This document shows, piece by piece, positions 1 to 8,658 of a stretch of 59,095 bases of DNA. Source of the stretch: Burkholderiaceae bacterium (GTDB taxonomy: Bacteria > Pseudomonadota > Gammaproteobacteria > Burkholderiales > WYBJ01); contig WYBJ01000191.1 of NCBI GenBank assembly GCA_011525945.1, positions 1 to 59,095 on the forward strand, given 5' to 3'. Every line of letters starts with the position of its first letter. The stretch's first letter is position 1. The notes under the pieces are model-generated. The model ran no database searches. It saw nothing but the letters and a program-made list of their open reading frames with translations, and was not told the DNA's origin. The position numbers and the translations under genes are program-made.

Positions 1-11
1 GAGGGGAGCGT

Positions 12-41
12 TGTGTGCCCGCGCGGCGGGCAGGTTCCTGG
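12..41. repeat. REP-like palindromic repeat, copy 1
   Basis: A hairpin with stem TGCCCGC/GCGGGCA (16-22 with 26-32) and a 3-nt loop, followed by GGTTCCTGG. The same stem and tail recur at 143-173 with a different loop (TGAT), so the stem is conserved while the loop varies. Each copy is preceded by GAGGGG, which at the second copy is the right arm of another palindrome. The first copy therefore appears to be a composite unit cut by the window edge. Confidence 0.6.
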
Positions 42-101
42 GTAGACGGTACAGCGGGCATGTCGCGGCTTGCGGCCCGGAACGCTGTCGTGCGGTTTCT
101 T

Positions 102-135
102 CCCTCACCCCCAGCCCCTCTTCCAGGGGGAGGGG
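102..135. repeat. Dispersed GC-rich palindromic element, copy A
   Basis: This stretch begins CCCTCACCCCC and folds with CCCCTC (115-120) against GAGGGG (130-135). A closely similar element with a perfect 10-bp stem lies at 58974-59009, at the other end of the window, so it belongs to a dispersed repeat family. No coding frame with recognisable protein similarity covers it. Confidence 0.6.
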
Positions 136-142
136 CGAGTGC

Positions 143-173
143 TGTGTGCCCGCTGATGCGGGCAGGTTCCTGG
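143..173. repeat. REP-like palindromic repeat, copy 2
   Basis: Second copy of the unit at 12-41. The stem TGCCCGC/GCGGGCA (147-153 with 158-164) and the following GGTTCCTGG are identical, and the loop is TGAT. The copies are about 131 bases apart. It lies upstream of the oxidoreductase gene that starts at 300. Confidence 0.6.
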
Positions 174-299
174 AAAGCGGGCCTGGGTCGAATTGCGGCG
201 CCTGTTCTTGCATCGATGCCCGGCCGCCGTGTCGCGAAATTCGGGCCCGCTTTTTGACACGATGCTCTGGCCAATACCCTTTCTTCAGGAGGATTGACG

Positions 300-1223
300 A
301 TGAAGGCAGCCTATTTCATGCGGCACGGCGGCCCGGAAGTAATGCAATACGGTGATGTCGCCGATCCGGTGGCTGGACCGGGCGAGATCGTTGTGGACGC
401 ATATGCCGCGAGCGTAAACGGCGCGGATTGGAAGGTTCGTGCCGGAACCTACGCGCGTATCGCGAGCTTCCCGTATATTCCGGGGCGCGATTTTTCAGGC
501 GTGGTCGCTGCGCTCGGCGCGGGCGTGAGCGATCTGAAGGTGGGCGAGGCCGTATTCGGCGTGTGCGATGTCGGACAGGAGGGCGCGTATGCCGAGAAGG
601 TCGCGATCAAGGCCGCCATCGTGGCGCGCAAGCCCGATGCGCTGGCGCACGAGGCGTGCGCCGCGCTCGCGCTGGCGGGGCTGACCGCGCTGATTTCGAT
701 CGAAGACACGCTGCAGCTCAAGTCGGGCGAGACGATTCTCATCCAGGGCGGTGCGGGCGGAGTGGCCGGTATCGCGATCCAGATCGCCAAGCACATCGGT
801 GCGCGTGTGATCAGTACCACCAGCACGGCCAACCTCGATTACGTGCGCGGCCTCGGCGCGGACAGGGTTATCGACTACCTCACGGAGGACTTCACGCGTG
901 CGGTCTCGAACTGCGATTGCGCGTTCGACACCGTCGGGGGCGATGTCGCGACGCGCTCCTTCGCCGTGCTCAGGCCCGGCGGACGAGCCGCCTTCATCGC
1001 CTCAGGCGGCAAAGCGCCGCCCGCGCCGCGAGCCGACGTAACGTCGCTGCGGCCCCAGGTCGGGCGCGATCGCGCGCACCTCGATCGCCTTGCGCAGCTT
1101 GCGACCAGCGGTGCGGTTCGGATTCCGCAGATGAAGCTGTTCCCGCTTTCCGAGCCGGCCGAGGCGCACCGCATCAGCGAAGGCCGGCACCTGCGCGGAA
1201 AGCTCGTATTCAAGATTCGTTGA
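300..1223 (+). CDS. NADPH:quinone reductase-like medium-chain dehydrogenase/reductase
   Basis: A 307-residue protein of the zinc-free medium-chain dehydrogenase family (quinone oxidoreductase/crotonyl-CoA reductase-like), expected to be a cytosolic NADPH-dependent reductase. The N-terminal GroES-like fold contains GRDFSGVV. The Rossmann fold carries the glycine-rich ILIQGGAGGVAGIAIQIAK, where the family has its AxxGxxG cofactor-binding motif. No structural-zinc cysteine cluster is seen. The ATG at 300 is preferred to an in-frame TTG six bases upstream because AGGAGGA (287-293) is well spaced for it. The next gene begins 24 bases downstream on the same strand. The substrate is not predictable from sequence. 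Confidence 0.85.
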   Translation: MKAAYFMRHGGPEVMQYGDVADPVAGPGEIVVDAYAASVNGADWKVRAGTYARIASFPYIPGRDFSGVVAALGAGVSDLKVGEAVFGVCDVGQEGAYAEKVAIKAAIVARKPDALAHEACAALALAGLTALISIEDTLQLKSGETILIQGGAGGVAGIAIQIAKHIGARVISTTSTANLDYVRGLGADRVIDYLTEDFTRAVSNCDCAFDTVGGDVATRSFAVLRPGGRAAFIASGGKAPPAPRADVTSLRPQVGRDRAHLDRLAQLATSGAVRIPQMKLFPLSEPAEAHRISEGRHLRGKLVFKIR

Positions 1224-1247
1224 GAACGCGCAAGGAGGAGTGACCTC

Positions 1248-2744
1248 GTGTCAGTTTCCCGTATTTCTGCTCATGCCGATACGCAGGCACGCGTCAGGCT
1301 CGAAACGCTCAGGCGCGGCGCCATCGGCCTCGACCAGCACTACCAGCTCGCAAGCGGCGAGCGCACCCGGCGCATCTACCTCGACAGCACCGCGAGCACG
1401 CTGCGCCTGAAGGTGGTGCAGGAAGTGCTCGATCGCTATCAACCGCATTATTCCAACACGCACAGTGTGCTGCACTTCAGCGCCAAGCTCTCGACCCGCG
1501 AGTATCAATGGGCACACCGCATGGTGCTCGACTTCGTGCACGCGGATCCGGCAACGCATATGTGCTTCTTCACCGGCAGCGGTGCGACCGCCGGGATGAA
1601 TCGCATCGCGCGCACGCTGCGGCAGAAACGCCCCGAGCGCGACGTCGTGCTCACGTCTATCATGGAACACCACTCCAACGATCTGCCGCACCGCAAGCAC
1701 TTTGGCGAGGTGATCCATGTGCCCGCGATCCTGACCGAATCCTCGCTCGGCAGCATCGATGTCGCGCGCCTGGAGGAGTTGCTCAGATCGCACGGCTCGC
1801 GCGTGAATTATGTTGCCGTCACCGGCGTATCCAACGTAACCGGCATCGTCAATCCGATCCACGACATCGCCGCGATGGCGCATCGCCACGGTGCGCTGAT
1901 CGTGGTCGACGCCGCGCAGATGGCGGCCCATCTGCCGATTCGCATGTGCGATCACGCCGATGCCTCGCAGGATCTGGATGTGGTCGTGTTCTCGGGGCAC
2001 AAGGTGTATGCCCCCGGTTCGCCCGGAGTGGTGGTGGCGCGGCAGAGCCTGTTCGCGGGCATCGAGCCGCAAGACGTGGGCGGTGGCATGGTCGACACCG
2101 TCTGGGTCGACCGCTACACCGTATCTGACCGCTTCCCGGATCGGGAGGAAGCCGGTACGCCGAACATCACCGGCGCTATCGGTCTTGCCAGCGCGCTTTA
2201 CGCCCTCGATCGGGTCGGCATGGCCACGATCGCCGAGGAAGAGGAGGCGCTCGTTAGCTACGCGCTCGGCAAGCTCGCACGGGTGCCCGATATCGTGATC
2301 TACGGCGATACCGATACGACCCGCTTTCGTCGCACCGGTGCGATCTCGTTCAACCTGAAGGGGATCGACCATGCGCTCACAGCCGCGATCCTCAACGACT
2401 ATTTCAACATCGCGGTGCGCAACGAGTGCTTTTGCGCCCACCCCTACGTGCGCGAGATGGTGATGATGAGTCTGGCCGAAGATGCCGAGCGACTCGACAA
2501 CGCGGCACTGGAGCGCCTTGCCGAGATGCATCGCGGCATGGTGCGGGCGAGCTTCGGCATCTACAACACCGAGCACGACGTGGATGCGCTGGCGCGCGCA
2601 TTGTGCGAGATCGGGTCCCGGCGCGACGAGCTCGCACCGCTTTATCGGCGCCTTGCCAACGGCGACTACGAGCACATCCGCTTCCGCTTCGACCCCGCCC
2701 AGACGTTCTCCGTCAAGGGCGAGGTGGATCGGCTATTGGGCTGA
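1248..2744 (+). CDS. Aminotransferase class V / SufS-like PLP enzyme
   Basis: A 498-residue fold-type I PLP enzyme resembling cysteine desulfurase or selenocysteine lyase (SufS/CsdA). Visible signatures are MEHHSN (about 139-144), DAAQ with the cofactor-contacting Asp221, and SGHK with Lys252 as the expected Schiff-base lysine. NECFCAHPY near 393-401 carries cysteines in the region where SufS has its persulfide cysteine. The protein is about 90 residues longer than SufS, with a C-terminal extension after position 430. The start is GTG at 1248, with AAGGAGG (1232-1238) upstream. No suf or isc genes are adjacent, so a role in a specialised catabolic reaction is as likely as Fe-S assembly. Confidence 0.8.
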   Translation: MSVSRISAHADTQARVRLETLRRGAIGLDQHYQLASGERTRRIYLDSTASTLRLKVVQEVLDRYQPHYSNTHSVLHFSAKLSTREYQWAHRMVLDFVHADPATHMCFFTGSGATAGMNRIARTLRQKRPERDVVLTSIMEHHSNDLPHRKHFGEVIHVPAILTESSLGSIDVARLEELLRSHGSRVNYVAVTGVSNVTGIVNPIHDIAAMAHRHGALIVVDAAQMAAHLPIRMCDHADASQDLDVVVFSGHKVYAPGSPGVVVARQSLFAGIEPQDVGGGMVDTVWVDRYTVSDRFPDREEAGTPNITGAIGLASALYALDRVGMATIAEEEEALVSYALGKLARVPDIVIYGDTDTTRFRRTGAISFNLKGIDHALTAAILNDYFNIAVRNECFCAHPYVREMVMMSLAEDAERLDNAALERLAEMHRGMVRASFGIYNTEHDVDALARALCEIGSRRDELAPLYRRLANGDYEHIRFRFDPAQTFSVKGEVDRLLG

Positions 2745-2763
2745 GCGTCGATCGGTTTCGTCG

Positions 2764-2796
2764 CCTGCGCCCGGACGCCAGCGCCGGCGGCGCAGG
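2764..2796. terminator. Candidate bidirectional terminator hairpin
   Basis: CCTGCGCC (2764-2771) and GGCGCAGG (2789-2796) form a perfect 8-bp GC-rich stem in the 53 bases between two convergent genes. There is no clear U-tract, so intrinsic termination is uncertain. The location supports a shared terminator. Confidence 0.4.
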
Positions 2797-2797
2797 G

Positions 2798-3868
2798 TCA
2801 GAGCGAGGCGGGACGCTTCGGCAGCCCCAGCGCTTTCTGCGCTGCCCACACGTATTTCATGTCGACATACGGCCGCCAGTCGAATCCCTTCGGAAGCGTA
2901 CCGATGACACCGAGGCTCTGGACGAATTCGTCCATCACCGCGGCATTGTCGAAACCGCCGTCCGGGCTGATCTGATCGAGCACGACCTGGTAGAGTTGTT
3001 TGAATTCATCCGGGATCTTGTACCCCAGCTTGATCATGATGTCGTAGGCCTTGTCCTTGTTCTCCGGCTTGAAGAGCCACTGGCGCGCCTTGATGTCGGC
3101 GCGGACGTAGGCATAGGCCGTGTCCTCGTTCTTCGCGAGCCATCCGCCCAGGGCGGCCCATGCTTCCTGCGGCGTGTGATGCAGTTGCGAGTAGAGGAAC
3201 TTGCCGCCCGACTTTTCCAACAGGGCCTTGTGGCGCGGCAGCAGATGTGCTCCGTCCACTTGTCCGTTGACGAGCGCTCTGAGCCGGTTGTCGGAGCCGC
3301 CGCCCATGGGAACGAAGGTCACATCCTTGTCCGGATTCAAGCCGACCGATTTGAGAATCTCGCGTAGGACATAGGTATTGCGCCCGCTGAGCTGGCCTCC
3401 GGTGACCTTCTTGCCTTTGAGGTCTTCGGGTTTGCTGATGCCCTTGCGAACGCCCAGGATCCACCACTCGTTCTGGCGATAGCAGGAGATCATCTTGATC
3501 GGCAGCTTGCTCTTCAGTCCCGAGCCGAACAGGACGTCGGTGTCGGAATGGGTGACATCGAGGCTGTGCCCGATGAGGCCCGGCATGTATTGATCGGAGA
3601 GAACGACCTCGAAATCGTCGATGCCGACCTCTTTCAGATATCCGAGCGACTGGGCGATACGATAGCTCCACTGCGAAGCGTAATTGGGGTTGTACTCACC
3701 CATCTTCAACGCGTGCAGGTTCGCCATCGCATGCTCGACGTTCGGAGTCTGAGCAGCGAAAACCGAGTCGAGCGTACCCGCTGCGATGATGGTGCCGAGC
3801 ACGCCGGCCCCGCCCTTCAGCAGGAAATCTCGGCGCGGCAGGTAGATTCGAGGTTTTTGTCGCTTCAT
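2798..3868 (-). CDS. ABC transporter substrate-binding protein, NitT/TauT type
   Basis: A 356-residue periplasmic binding protein of the SsuA/TauA/NrtA-like family. The N-terminus has a twin-arginine signal (PRRDFLLKGG) followed by a hydrophobic stretch ending near AAQT, so Tat export is likely. It is the last gene of a three-gene importer operon transcribed leftward (ATPase, permease, binding protein). AAGGAGG sits seven bases before the ATG. The family binds sulfonates, nitrate, pyrimidine precursors or aromatic acids. The ligand cannot be read from the sequence, although neighbouring CoA-metabolism genes make an organic acid plausible. Confidence 0.85.
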   Translation of the reverse strand: MKRQKPRIYLPRRDFLLKGGAGVLGTIIAAGTLDSVFAAQTPNVEHAMANLHALKMGEYNPNYASQWSYRIAQSLGYLKEVGIDDFEVVLSDQYMPGLIGHSLDVTHSDTDVLFGSGLKSKLPIKMISCYRQNEWWILGVRKGISKPEDLKGKKVTGGQLSGRNTYVLREILKSVGLNPDKDVTFVPMGGGSDNRLRALVNGQVDGAHLLPRHKALLEKSGGKFLYSQLHHTPQEAWAALGGWLAKNEDTAYAYVRADIKARQWLFKPENKDKAYDIMIKLGYKIPDEFKQLYQVVLDQISPDGGFDNAAVMDEFVQSLGVIGTLPKGFDWRPYVDMKYVWAAQKALGLPKRPASL

Positions 3869-3924
3869 TTCTCTTCCTCCTTCGCGTGGTGACGGAATTC
3901 GAATGCTGCAATACAGCTTCGAGC

Positions 3925-4809
3925 TCAGAGCATCTCGGCGCGACGCCAGGGTGCGACGTAGGCCTCGAGCCAGCGTGTGATCTGGATCAGACTCAGTGAG
4001 ATCGCGACCAGCAGGAACAGCACTGAATACATGAGCGCCGAATCGAAGCTATCGGCTGCCCGCTGGATCAGGTAACCCAGGCCGCGCGAGCCGCCGAAGA
4101 TCTCCGCGATGATGACGCCGACCAGCCCGCGGCCGATGCCTTGCTGGACGCCGGAGACGATGAACGGCAGCGTATAGGGCAGCACCACCTTCATATAGAG
4201 CTCGCGCCGGTTGGCGCCGAACACTCTGGCGGCCGCGAGCAACGACTTCTCCGTCGTTTTCACGCCCGCCCATGAATTGATCATGATCGGAAACACCGCC
4301 GAGAGCACGATGATCGTGATCTGCATCTTGACGGTGAAGCCGAGAAACAGGATGAACAGCGGCACGAGCGCGATGCGCGGCAACGAGGAGAACGCCCACA
4401 CGTACGGGTTGAGCAGCGTCTCGACATAGCGATTGCCGCCCATCAAGAGCCCCATGGGAACGCCGACCACGGTGGCGATGACGAGCCCGATCGAAAGATC
4501 GCGCAGGGTATAGAGCACGTGATCGAGGATGCTGCCCGAAATGACCGCGCCCGGCGGTGCGCTCGTGGTGAGCCCCTCCCACAACGTCGCGAACATGCTG
4601 CTTGCCTTGGGCAGGAACAGCGGGTTGATGAGCCCCGCCCGTGTGACCGCTTCCCAGACGAGGAAGAACACGCTGATATTGACAACGGTCACCACCCATG
4701 ACCCGTAGCGATTCCAGGCCTCTCTTGGCGTCCACTGCTGGTCCTGGATGCGGTTGGCATCGGTGTGCAGCTCGGCGGTCGCGGTGCGGGTGTTGCGGGC
4801 GCCATTCAT
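3925..4809 (-). CDS. ABC transporter permease, SsuC/TauC type
   Basis: A 294-residue inner-membrane permease with about six hydrophobic segments; the first is near residues 37-57. The ABC-interaction loop reads AARVFGANRRELYMKVVLP, matching the EAA motif region of binding-protein-dependent permeases. It overlaps the end of the ATPase gene by four bases (ATGA at 4806-4809), which indicates translational coupling. The binding-protein gene follows 56 bases downstream. An amphipathic, polar N-terminal stretch of about 30 residues precedes the first membrane helix. Confidence 0.88.
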   Translation of the reverse strand: MNGARNTRTATAELHTDANRIQDQQWTPREAWNRYGSWVVTVVNISVFFLVWEAVTRAGLINPLFLPKASSMFATLWEGLTTSAPPGAVISGSILDHVLYTLRDLSIGLVIATVVGVPMGLLMGGNRYVETLLNPYVWAFSSLPRIALVPLFILFLGFTVKMQITIIVLSAVFPIMINSWAGVKTTEKSLLAAARVFGANRRELYMKVVLPYTLPFIVSGVQQGIGRGLVGVIIAEIFGGSRGLGYLIQRAADSFDSALMYSVLFLLVAISLSLIQITRWLEAYVAPWRRAEML

Positions 4810-5651
4810 CGTTTTTCTCCCCGTGCCGCCTGGAACGCTTCATCTTTCACCAGACGCCAGATATGGTCGCGCAGTACGCCGTATTCCGGCAGCGTCTTGA
4901 CGTCATAGTCGAAGCGAGGGCGTGGCAGATTGACCGGAACGATTTCCTTGACCCGACCCGGCCGGTAGGAGATCACCACTACTCGGTCGGCGAGCGTGAC
5001 GGCTTCGTCGATCGAATGCGTGATGAAGACGACCGTCTGTCCGGCCTTGGCGACGAAGCGCTCGAGCTCACCCTGCATCGCCTCGCGCGTCATGGCGTCG
5101 ATTGCGGCGAACGGCTCATCGGCAAGCAGGATGTCGGGCTCGCCGACAAGCGCGCGGGCGATGCCGACCCGCTGCTTCATACCGCCGGACAGCTCGTACG
5201 GATACGATTTCTCGAATCCCTTGAGGTCGACCAACTCGATATAGCGCCGTACCCGTTCGTCCATTTCCTCCTGGCTGAGCCCGAGCTTCTGCAATTCGAA
5301 TGGCATACGTACGTTGGACTCCACCGTACGCCACGGCATCAGTGCGTAGTCCTGGAATACCATCGCCCGATCCGGACCAGGTCCACTCACCGGGCGGCCA
5401 TTCACCTCGATGGTGCCCTCCCATGGTTCGACCAGACCCGCGATTGCATTGATGAACGTGGTCTTGCCGCAGCCCGACGGACCGACGAGGACCACGAATT
5501 CACCGCGGCGGACCGACAGGTCGATATTTTTCAGAGCGGTAAGCCGCTTGCGTTCGCGATGGAGGTTATAGCCGACGGTGAGACCCTTCGACACGATGAC
5601 GGTCGACGCAACGTTTGGCACTAGCGCCGCTCCCGCGGCCGCAAGGGCCAT
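4806..5651 (-). CDS. ABC transporter ATP-binding protein, SsuB/TauB type
   Basis: A 281-residue ATPase that would energise the importer encoded just downstream. Walker A is GPSGCGKTT (57-65), the Q-loop is VFQDYALMPW (97-106), the signature is LSGGMKQR (153-160), Walker B is ILLADEP (173-179), and the switch histidine is in THS. The first 15-20 residues are hydrophobic and unusual for this family, and no good ribosome-binding site precedes the ATG at 5651. A start slightly downstream, such as an in-frame GTG, is therefore possible. Confidence 0.88.
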   Translation of the reverse strand: MALAAAGAALVPNVASTVIVSKGLTVGYNLHRERKRLTALKNIDLSVRRGEFVVLVGPSGCGKTTFINAIAGLVEPWEGTIEVNGRPVSGPGPDRAMVFQDYALMPWRTVESNVRMPFELQKLGLSQEEMDERVRRYIELVDLKGFEKSYPYELSGGMKQRVGIARALVGEPDILLADEPFAAIDAMTREAMQGELERFVAKAGQTVVFITHSIDEAVTLADRVVVISYRPGRVKEIVPVNLPRPRFDYDVKTLPEYGVLRDHIWRLVKDEAFQAARGEKR

Positions 5652-6191
5652 TCGGTTGGAATGTTCAGCTCGATCTCCTCGCGTCCCGCCATGCGGCCGT
5701 ACGACTCGCTGGGGGCGTTATGGTGAATAGCGAATCCCCTTTAGCAAGACCACACGCGGCCCCAATTGTTCCCTCTCGGCATCACGGCCGGCACGGCGTT
5801 GTTCGGGCGGTTCGTCACGGCGTTGTCGATGGAGCGAGACGCGAGACACGCGGAATCGCGCGAGATCGAGAGCGATGATGGTGGCTGCGGCGCCGGGAAG
5901 AATTCATGCGGCGGCATCGCTGCGCGTAAGCCTCGCGTAAGCCGTAAGGATCGCGACCCCACGTGCGTGCGCGAACGATTCGCTTTGGGTACGCCATGGG
6001 ATCTCGCCGCGCGGCTGCGAAGCGGCGGTGCCGATCTGGCGGTTGCTGGGGGCGCATAATCGCGAGGTACCGGACGAGCTGTACCAAGACGGGGGCGCGC
6101 GGTCCGCGTGCGGAAACAGGCGGGCGTCGCTACACCCCGTGCGCACCGGCGTCGAGCGGTGCGGTGCTTGGCAATGCGAGGAGGATTGAAG
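5652..6191. other. 540-base divergent intergenic region
   Basis: This lies between the leftward ABC operon and the rightward thiolase operon and should hold both promoters. Short frames cross it, but none shows recognisable family features. A small direct repeat, GCGTAAGCC, occurs twice around 5925-5943. No RNA gene or convincing promoter was recognised. Confidence 0.4.
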
Positions 6192-7349
6192 ATGATGGAT
6201 CGGCTGCGGCAGCGCTACTGCATCGTCGGTGTCGGCAACACCGCCTTCGGCAGCACTCCGGGCGAGTCGCAGGTCGCGCTCAATGTTCAGGCGATACGGG
6301 CAGCACTAGCCGATGCGGGCCTGACCACGCGCGACCTCGACGGCGTTCTCACCAAGGCGCCGACGTCGACCTTTCCGATGTTGTGGGCGCCGCGTGTGGC
6401 CGAGGCGCTGCGCGTGCGACCGGCCATCGTGGGCACGCTCGACCAGGCCGGCGGCAGCAACATCGGCCTGATCCAGTACGCGATCAGTTGCATCGAGCTC
6501 GGACAGGGCGAGGTAATCGCGATCTCGTACGGCGACAATCCGCGCACCGGAACGCGCGCGTCCTACGCGCGTGCGCGCGGCGGCGACGGCGCGGTCGCGG
6601 GATTGTTCGGCGCGCCGTCGAGTTACGCCCTGGTCGCGCGCCGCCGCATGCACGAGTACGGCACCAGCAAAGAGCAGTTGGCGCACGTCGCCATGACGCA
6701 TCGCTATCACGCCGGTATGAACCCGAACGCGGTCTACCGCAGCCCGATTACCTTCGACGAGTACATGAATGCCCGCTGGGTGGCCGAACCGTTCGGCTTG
6801 CTCGATTGCTGCCCGGTCTCGGACGGGGGCGCGGCTTACATCGTCACGACCGAAAGCCGCGCCAAGGAGCTCGCCAAGGCTCCGGTCTACATCCGCGGCA
6901 TCGGCCAGTCGCACCCGTCGTGGGAGTTCTTCCGCCGCCCGGACATGGCGGCGAGCGGAGCGGCGGCATCGGGACGCATGTGCTTCGAGTCCGCCGGCAT
7001 GAGCACCGCGGATGTCGACTTCTGCGAGATCTACGATTGTTTCACGATCGTGCCGATCATTACGCTGGAGGAATACGGCTTCGCCGAACGCGGTCGTGGC
7101 GGCGCCTTGTATCAGGAGGGCGAAACCCGCATCGGCGGGCGCCTGCCATGCAACACCTCCGGCGGGCTGCTGTCCGAGTCCGGCATGCCCGGAACCCAGC
7201 TCGTTTGCGAGGCAGTGCGGCAGTTGCGCGGCGAGTGCGGTGCGCGCCAGGTGAGGAATCCGCAAGTCGGGCTCGTCAGCCAGCAGGGCGGCATCCTCAC
7301 GACGCACGCGACCATGCTGTTGGCGCTGGAAGGAGGGCGTCGGCCATGA
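6192..7349 (+). CDS. Thiolase-like protein (SCP2/lipid-transfer type), non-canonical active site
   Basis: A 385-residue thiolase-superfamily protein of the SCP2-thiolase type. The usual nucleophile region reads DQAGGSNIGL with no cysteine. The C-terminal histidine loop (normally GGxxxxGHPxG) reads GGLLSESGMPGTQL with no histidine, so ordinary thiolytic chemistry looks unlikely. The gene overlaps a DUF35 partner by four bases. Thiolase-like/DUF35 pairs are known to work as complexes, including retro-aldolases in steroid side-chain degradation (Ltp2 with ChsH2). The start at 6192 is chosen because GAGGAGG (6179-6185) precedes it; an upstream in-frame ATG at 6108 would add 28 unconvincing residues. 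Confidence 0.82.
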   Translation: MMDRLRQRYCIVGVGNTAFGSTPGESQVALNVQAIRAALADAGLTTRDLDGVLTKAPTSTFPMLWAPRVAEALRVRPAIVGTLDQAGGSNIGLIQYAISCIELGQGEVIAISYGDNPRTGTRASYARARGGDGAVAGLFGAPSSYALVARRRMHEYGTSKEQLAHVAMTHRYHAGMNPNAVYRSPITFDEYMNARWVAEPFGLLDCCPVSDGGAAYIVTTESRAKELAKAPVYIRGIGQSHPSWEFFRRPDMAASGAAASGRMCFESAGMSTADVDFCEIYDCFTIVPIITLEEYGFAERGRGGALYQEGETRIGGRLPCNTSGGLLSESGMPGTQLVCEAVRQLRGECGARQVRNPQVGLVSQQGGILTTHATMLLALEGGRRP

Positions 7350-7759
7350 ATTTCGAAGGCTTCGGCGAGTTGCTACCCGAAATCGACCGGACGAATGCAC
7401 CGTTCTGGCACGGTCTCGCGAGCGGCGAGTTGCGCTTGCAGAAGTGCGCACGCTGCAGTATGCATCAGTACCCGGCGGAGACGTTCTGTTACGCGTGCGG
7501 CGCGCAAGCGCTCGACTGGGTCAGGGTCGCGGGTGAGGGCACGATCTATTCCTTTGTCGTCGTGCATCAGCAGTACCACAAGGCGTTCAAGGATTTCCTT
7601 CCCTACACGGTTGCGATCGTGCAGATGGACGAGGGGCCGAGAATGCTGAGCGCCATGCTCGGGCTGCAACGCCCTGCCCGGATCGGAGACCGGGTGATGC
7701 CGTGCATACGTCGAATCGACGGCGAGCGGGCATTCCTGACTTACGAACTGGCGGATTAG
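7346..7759 (+). CDS. Zn-ribbon/OB-fold DUF35 protein, thiolase partner
   Basis: A 137-residue protein with an N-terminal rubredoxin-like zinc ribbon followed by an OB fold. The zinc ligands are C-x2-C (CARC) and C-x2-C (CYAC), around residues 32-51. GTIYSFVVVHQQYHKAF marks the OB-fold part. Members of this family bind acyl-CoA and associate with thiolase-like enzymes. The start codon overlaps the stop of the thiolase gene (ATGA at 7346-7349), with GGAGG just upstream, so the pair is translationally coupled. A crotonase gene follows 12 bases downstream. Confidence 0.9.
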   Translation: MNFEGFGELLPEIDRTNAPFWHGLASGELRLQKCARCSMHQYPAETFCYACGAQALDWVRVAGEGTIYSFVVVHQQYHKAFKDFLPYTVAIVQMDEGPRMLSAMLGLQRPARIGDRVMPCIRRIDGERAFLTYELAD

Positions 7760-7771
7760 AGGGAGCAGCCG

Positions 7772-8563
7772 ATGAGCATCGACTTCGCGGTCAGCGATCG
7801 CATCGCCAAGATCGTCATCAACAGGCCCGAGGCGCTCAACGCCATGACCCCGCAGATGTATGCGGATCTATCCAAGGCGTGGATCGAGGTGCGCGACGAC
7901 CCGGATATCTGGGTTGCGGTCGTCACTGGTGCGCCGCAGCCCGATCGGCCGCCTGAGCGACAGGTTTTTACTGCCGGTGCGGATCTGAAGAGCATGAATC
8001 GCGCGCGCGACGTCCACGAGTATTGGCTCACGCAGAAGGAGCAGATCCTCAACCGCGGTCTGGAGGTGTGGAAGCCGGTGGTCTGCGCGGTCAATGGCCT
8101 GTGTCTTGCCGGCGGCATGACGCTCCTGCTCGCCACGGACATTCGCATCGCCTCGGAGCACGCGATGTTCGACTTGTCCGAAGTCAAGCGCGGCATTCTG
8201 CCCAGCAATGGCGGCACGCAGCGCACGATCCGGCAGTTGCCCTACCCGATAGCGATGGAGATGTTGCTGCTCGCGCGCCGCCTGAGCGCCGAGCGCGCCG
8301 CGCATTTCGGGCTCATCAACGAAGTGGCGCCGCACGCCTCGGTGCTGGAAGTCGCCCTGGAGCGAGCGCGCGAGCTTGCCGCCATGGCGCCGCTCGCGCT
8401 ACGAGCGATCAAGGAGCTTGCGGTGCGCGGCCAGTACATGCCGCTCGAGGAAGGTTTGCGCATGGAGCAGATGATGCAGGACAAACTGCGCGCCACCGAG
8501 GATGGCAGGGAAGGTCCGCGCGCCTTCGCCGAGAAGCGCACGCCCGATTACCGTGGGCGCTGA
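7772..8563 (+). CDS. Enoyl-CoA hydratase/isomerase family protein
   Basis: A 263-residue crotonase-fold enzyme. The oxyanion-hole region TAGADLKSM and the second glycine segment LCLAGGMTLLLATDIRIA are present. The position that often carries the first catalytic Glu (GGxE) is Thr. The second catalytic region FDLSEVKRGILPSNGGTQR keeps its Glu. The enzyme may therefore be a hydratase, isomerase or lyase variant. It is the last gene of the thiolase/DUF35 operon, which suggests successive hydration and carbon-carbon cleavage of an acyl-CoA. AGGGAG precedes the ATG. Confidence 0.88.
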   Translation: MSIDFAVSDRIAKIVINRPEALNAMTPQMYADLSKAWIEVRDDPDIWVAVVTGAPQPDRPPERQVFTAGADLKSMNRARDVHEYWLTQKEQILNRGLEVWKPVVCAVNGLCLAGGMTLLLATDIRIASEHAMFDLSEVKRGILPSNGGTQRTIRQLPYPIAMEMLLLARRLSAERAAHFGLINEVAPHASVLEVALERARELAAMAPLALRAIKELAVRGQYMPLEEGLRMEQMMQDKLRATEDGREGPRAFAEKRTPDYRGR

Positions 8564-8658
8564 TCGCCGCCGATGCCCGTGGTCACGATCGGCTCACACG
8601 CGCACGGCGTCAGCGGCGGCGCCGGATGAGCGAATACGGCTGCGGAAAAACGCCAGCC

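Noticed and set aside
1251..2675. 474-codon antisense frame opposite the class V PLP gene
   Set aside because: Same reason: no family features, and the plus-strand product carries the PLP lysine and other motifs.
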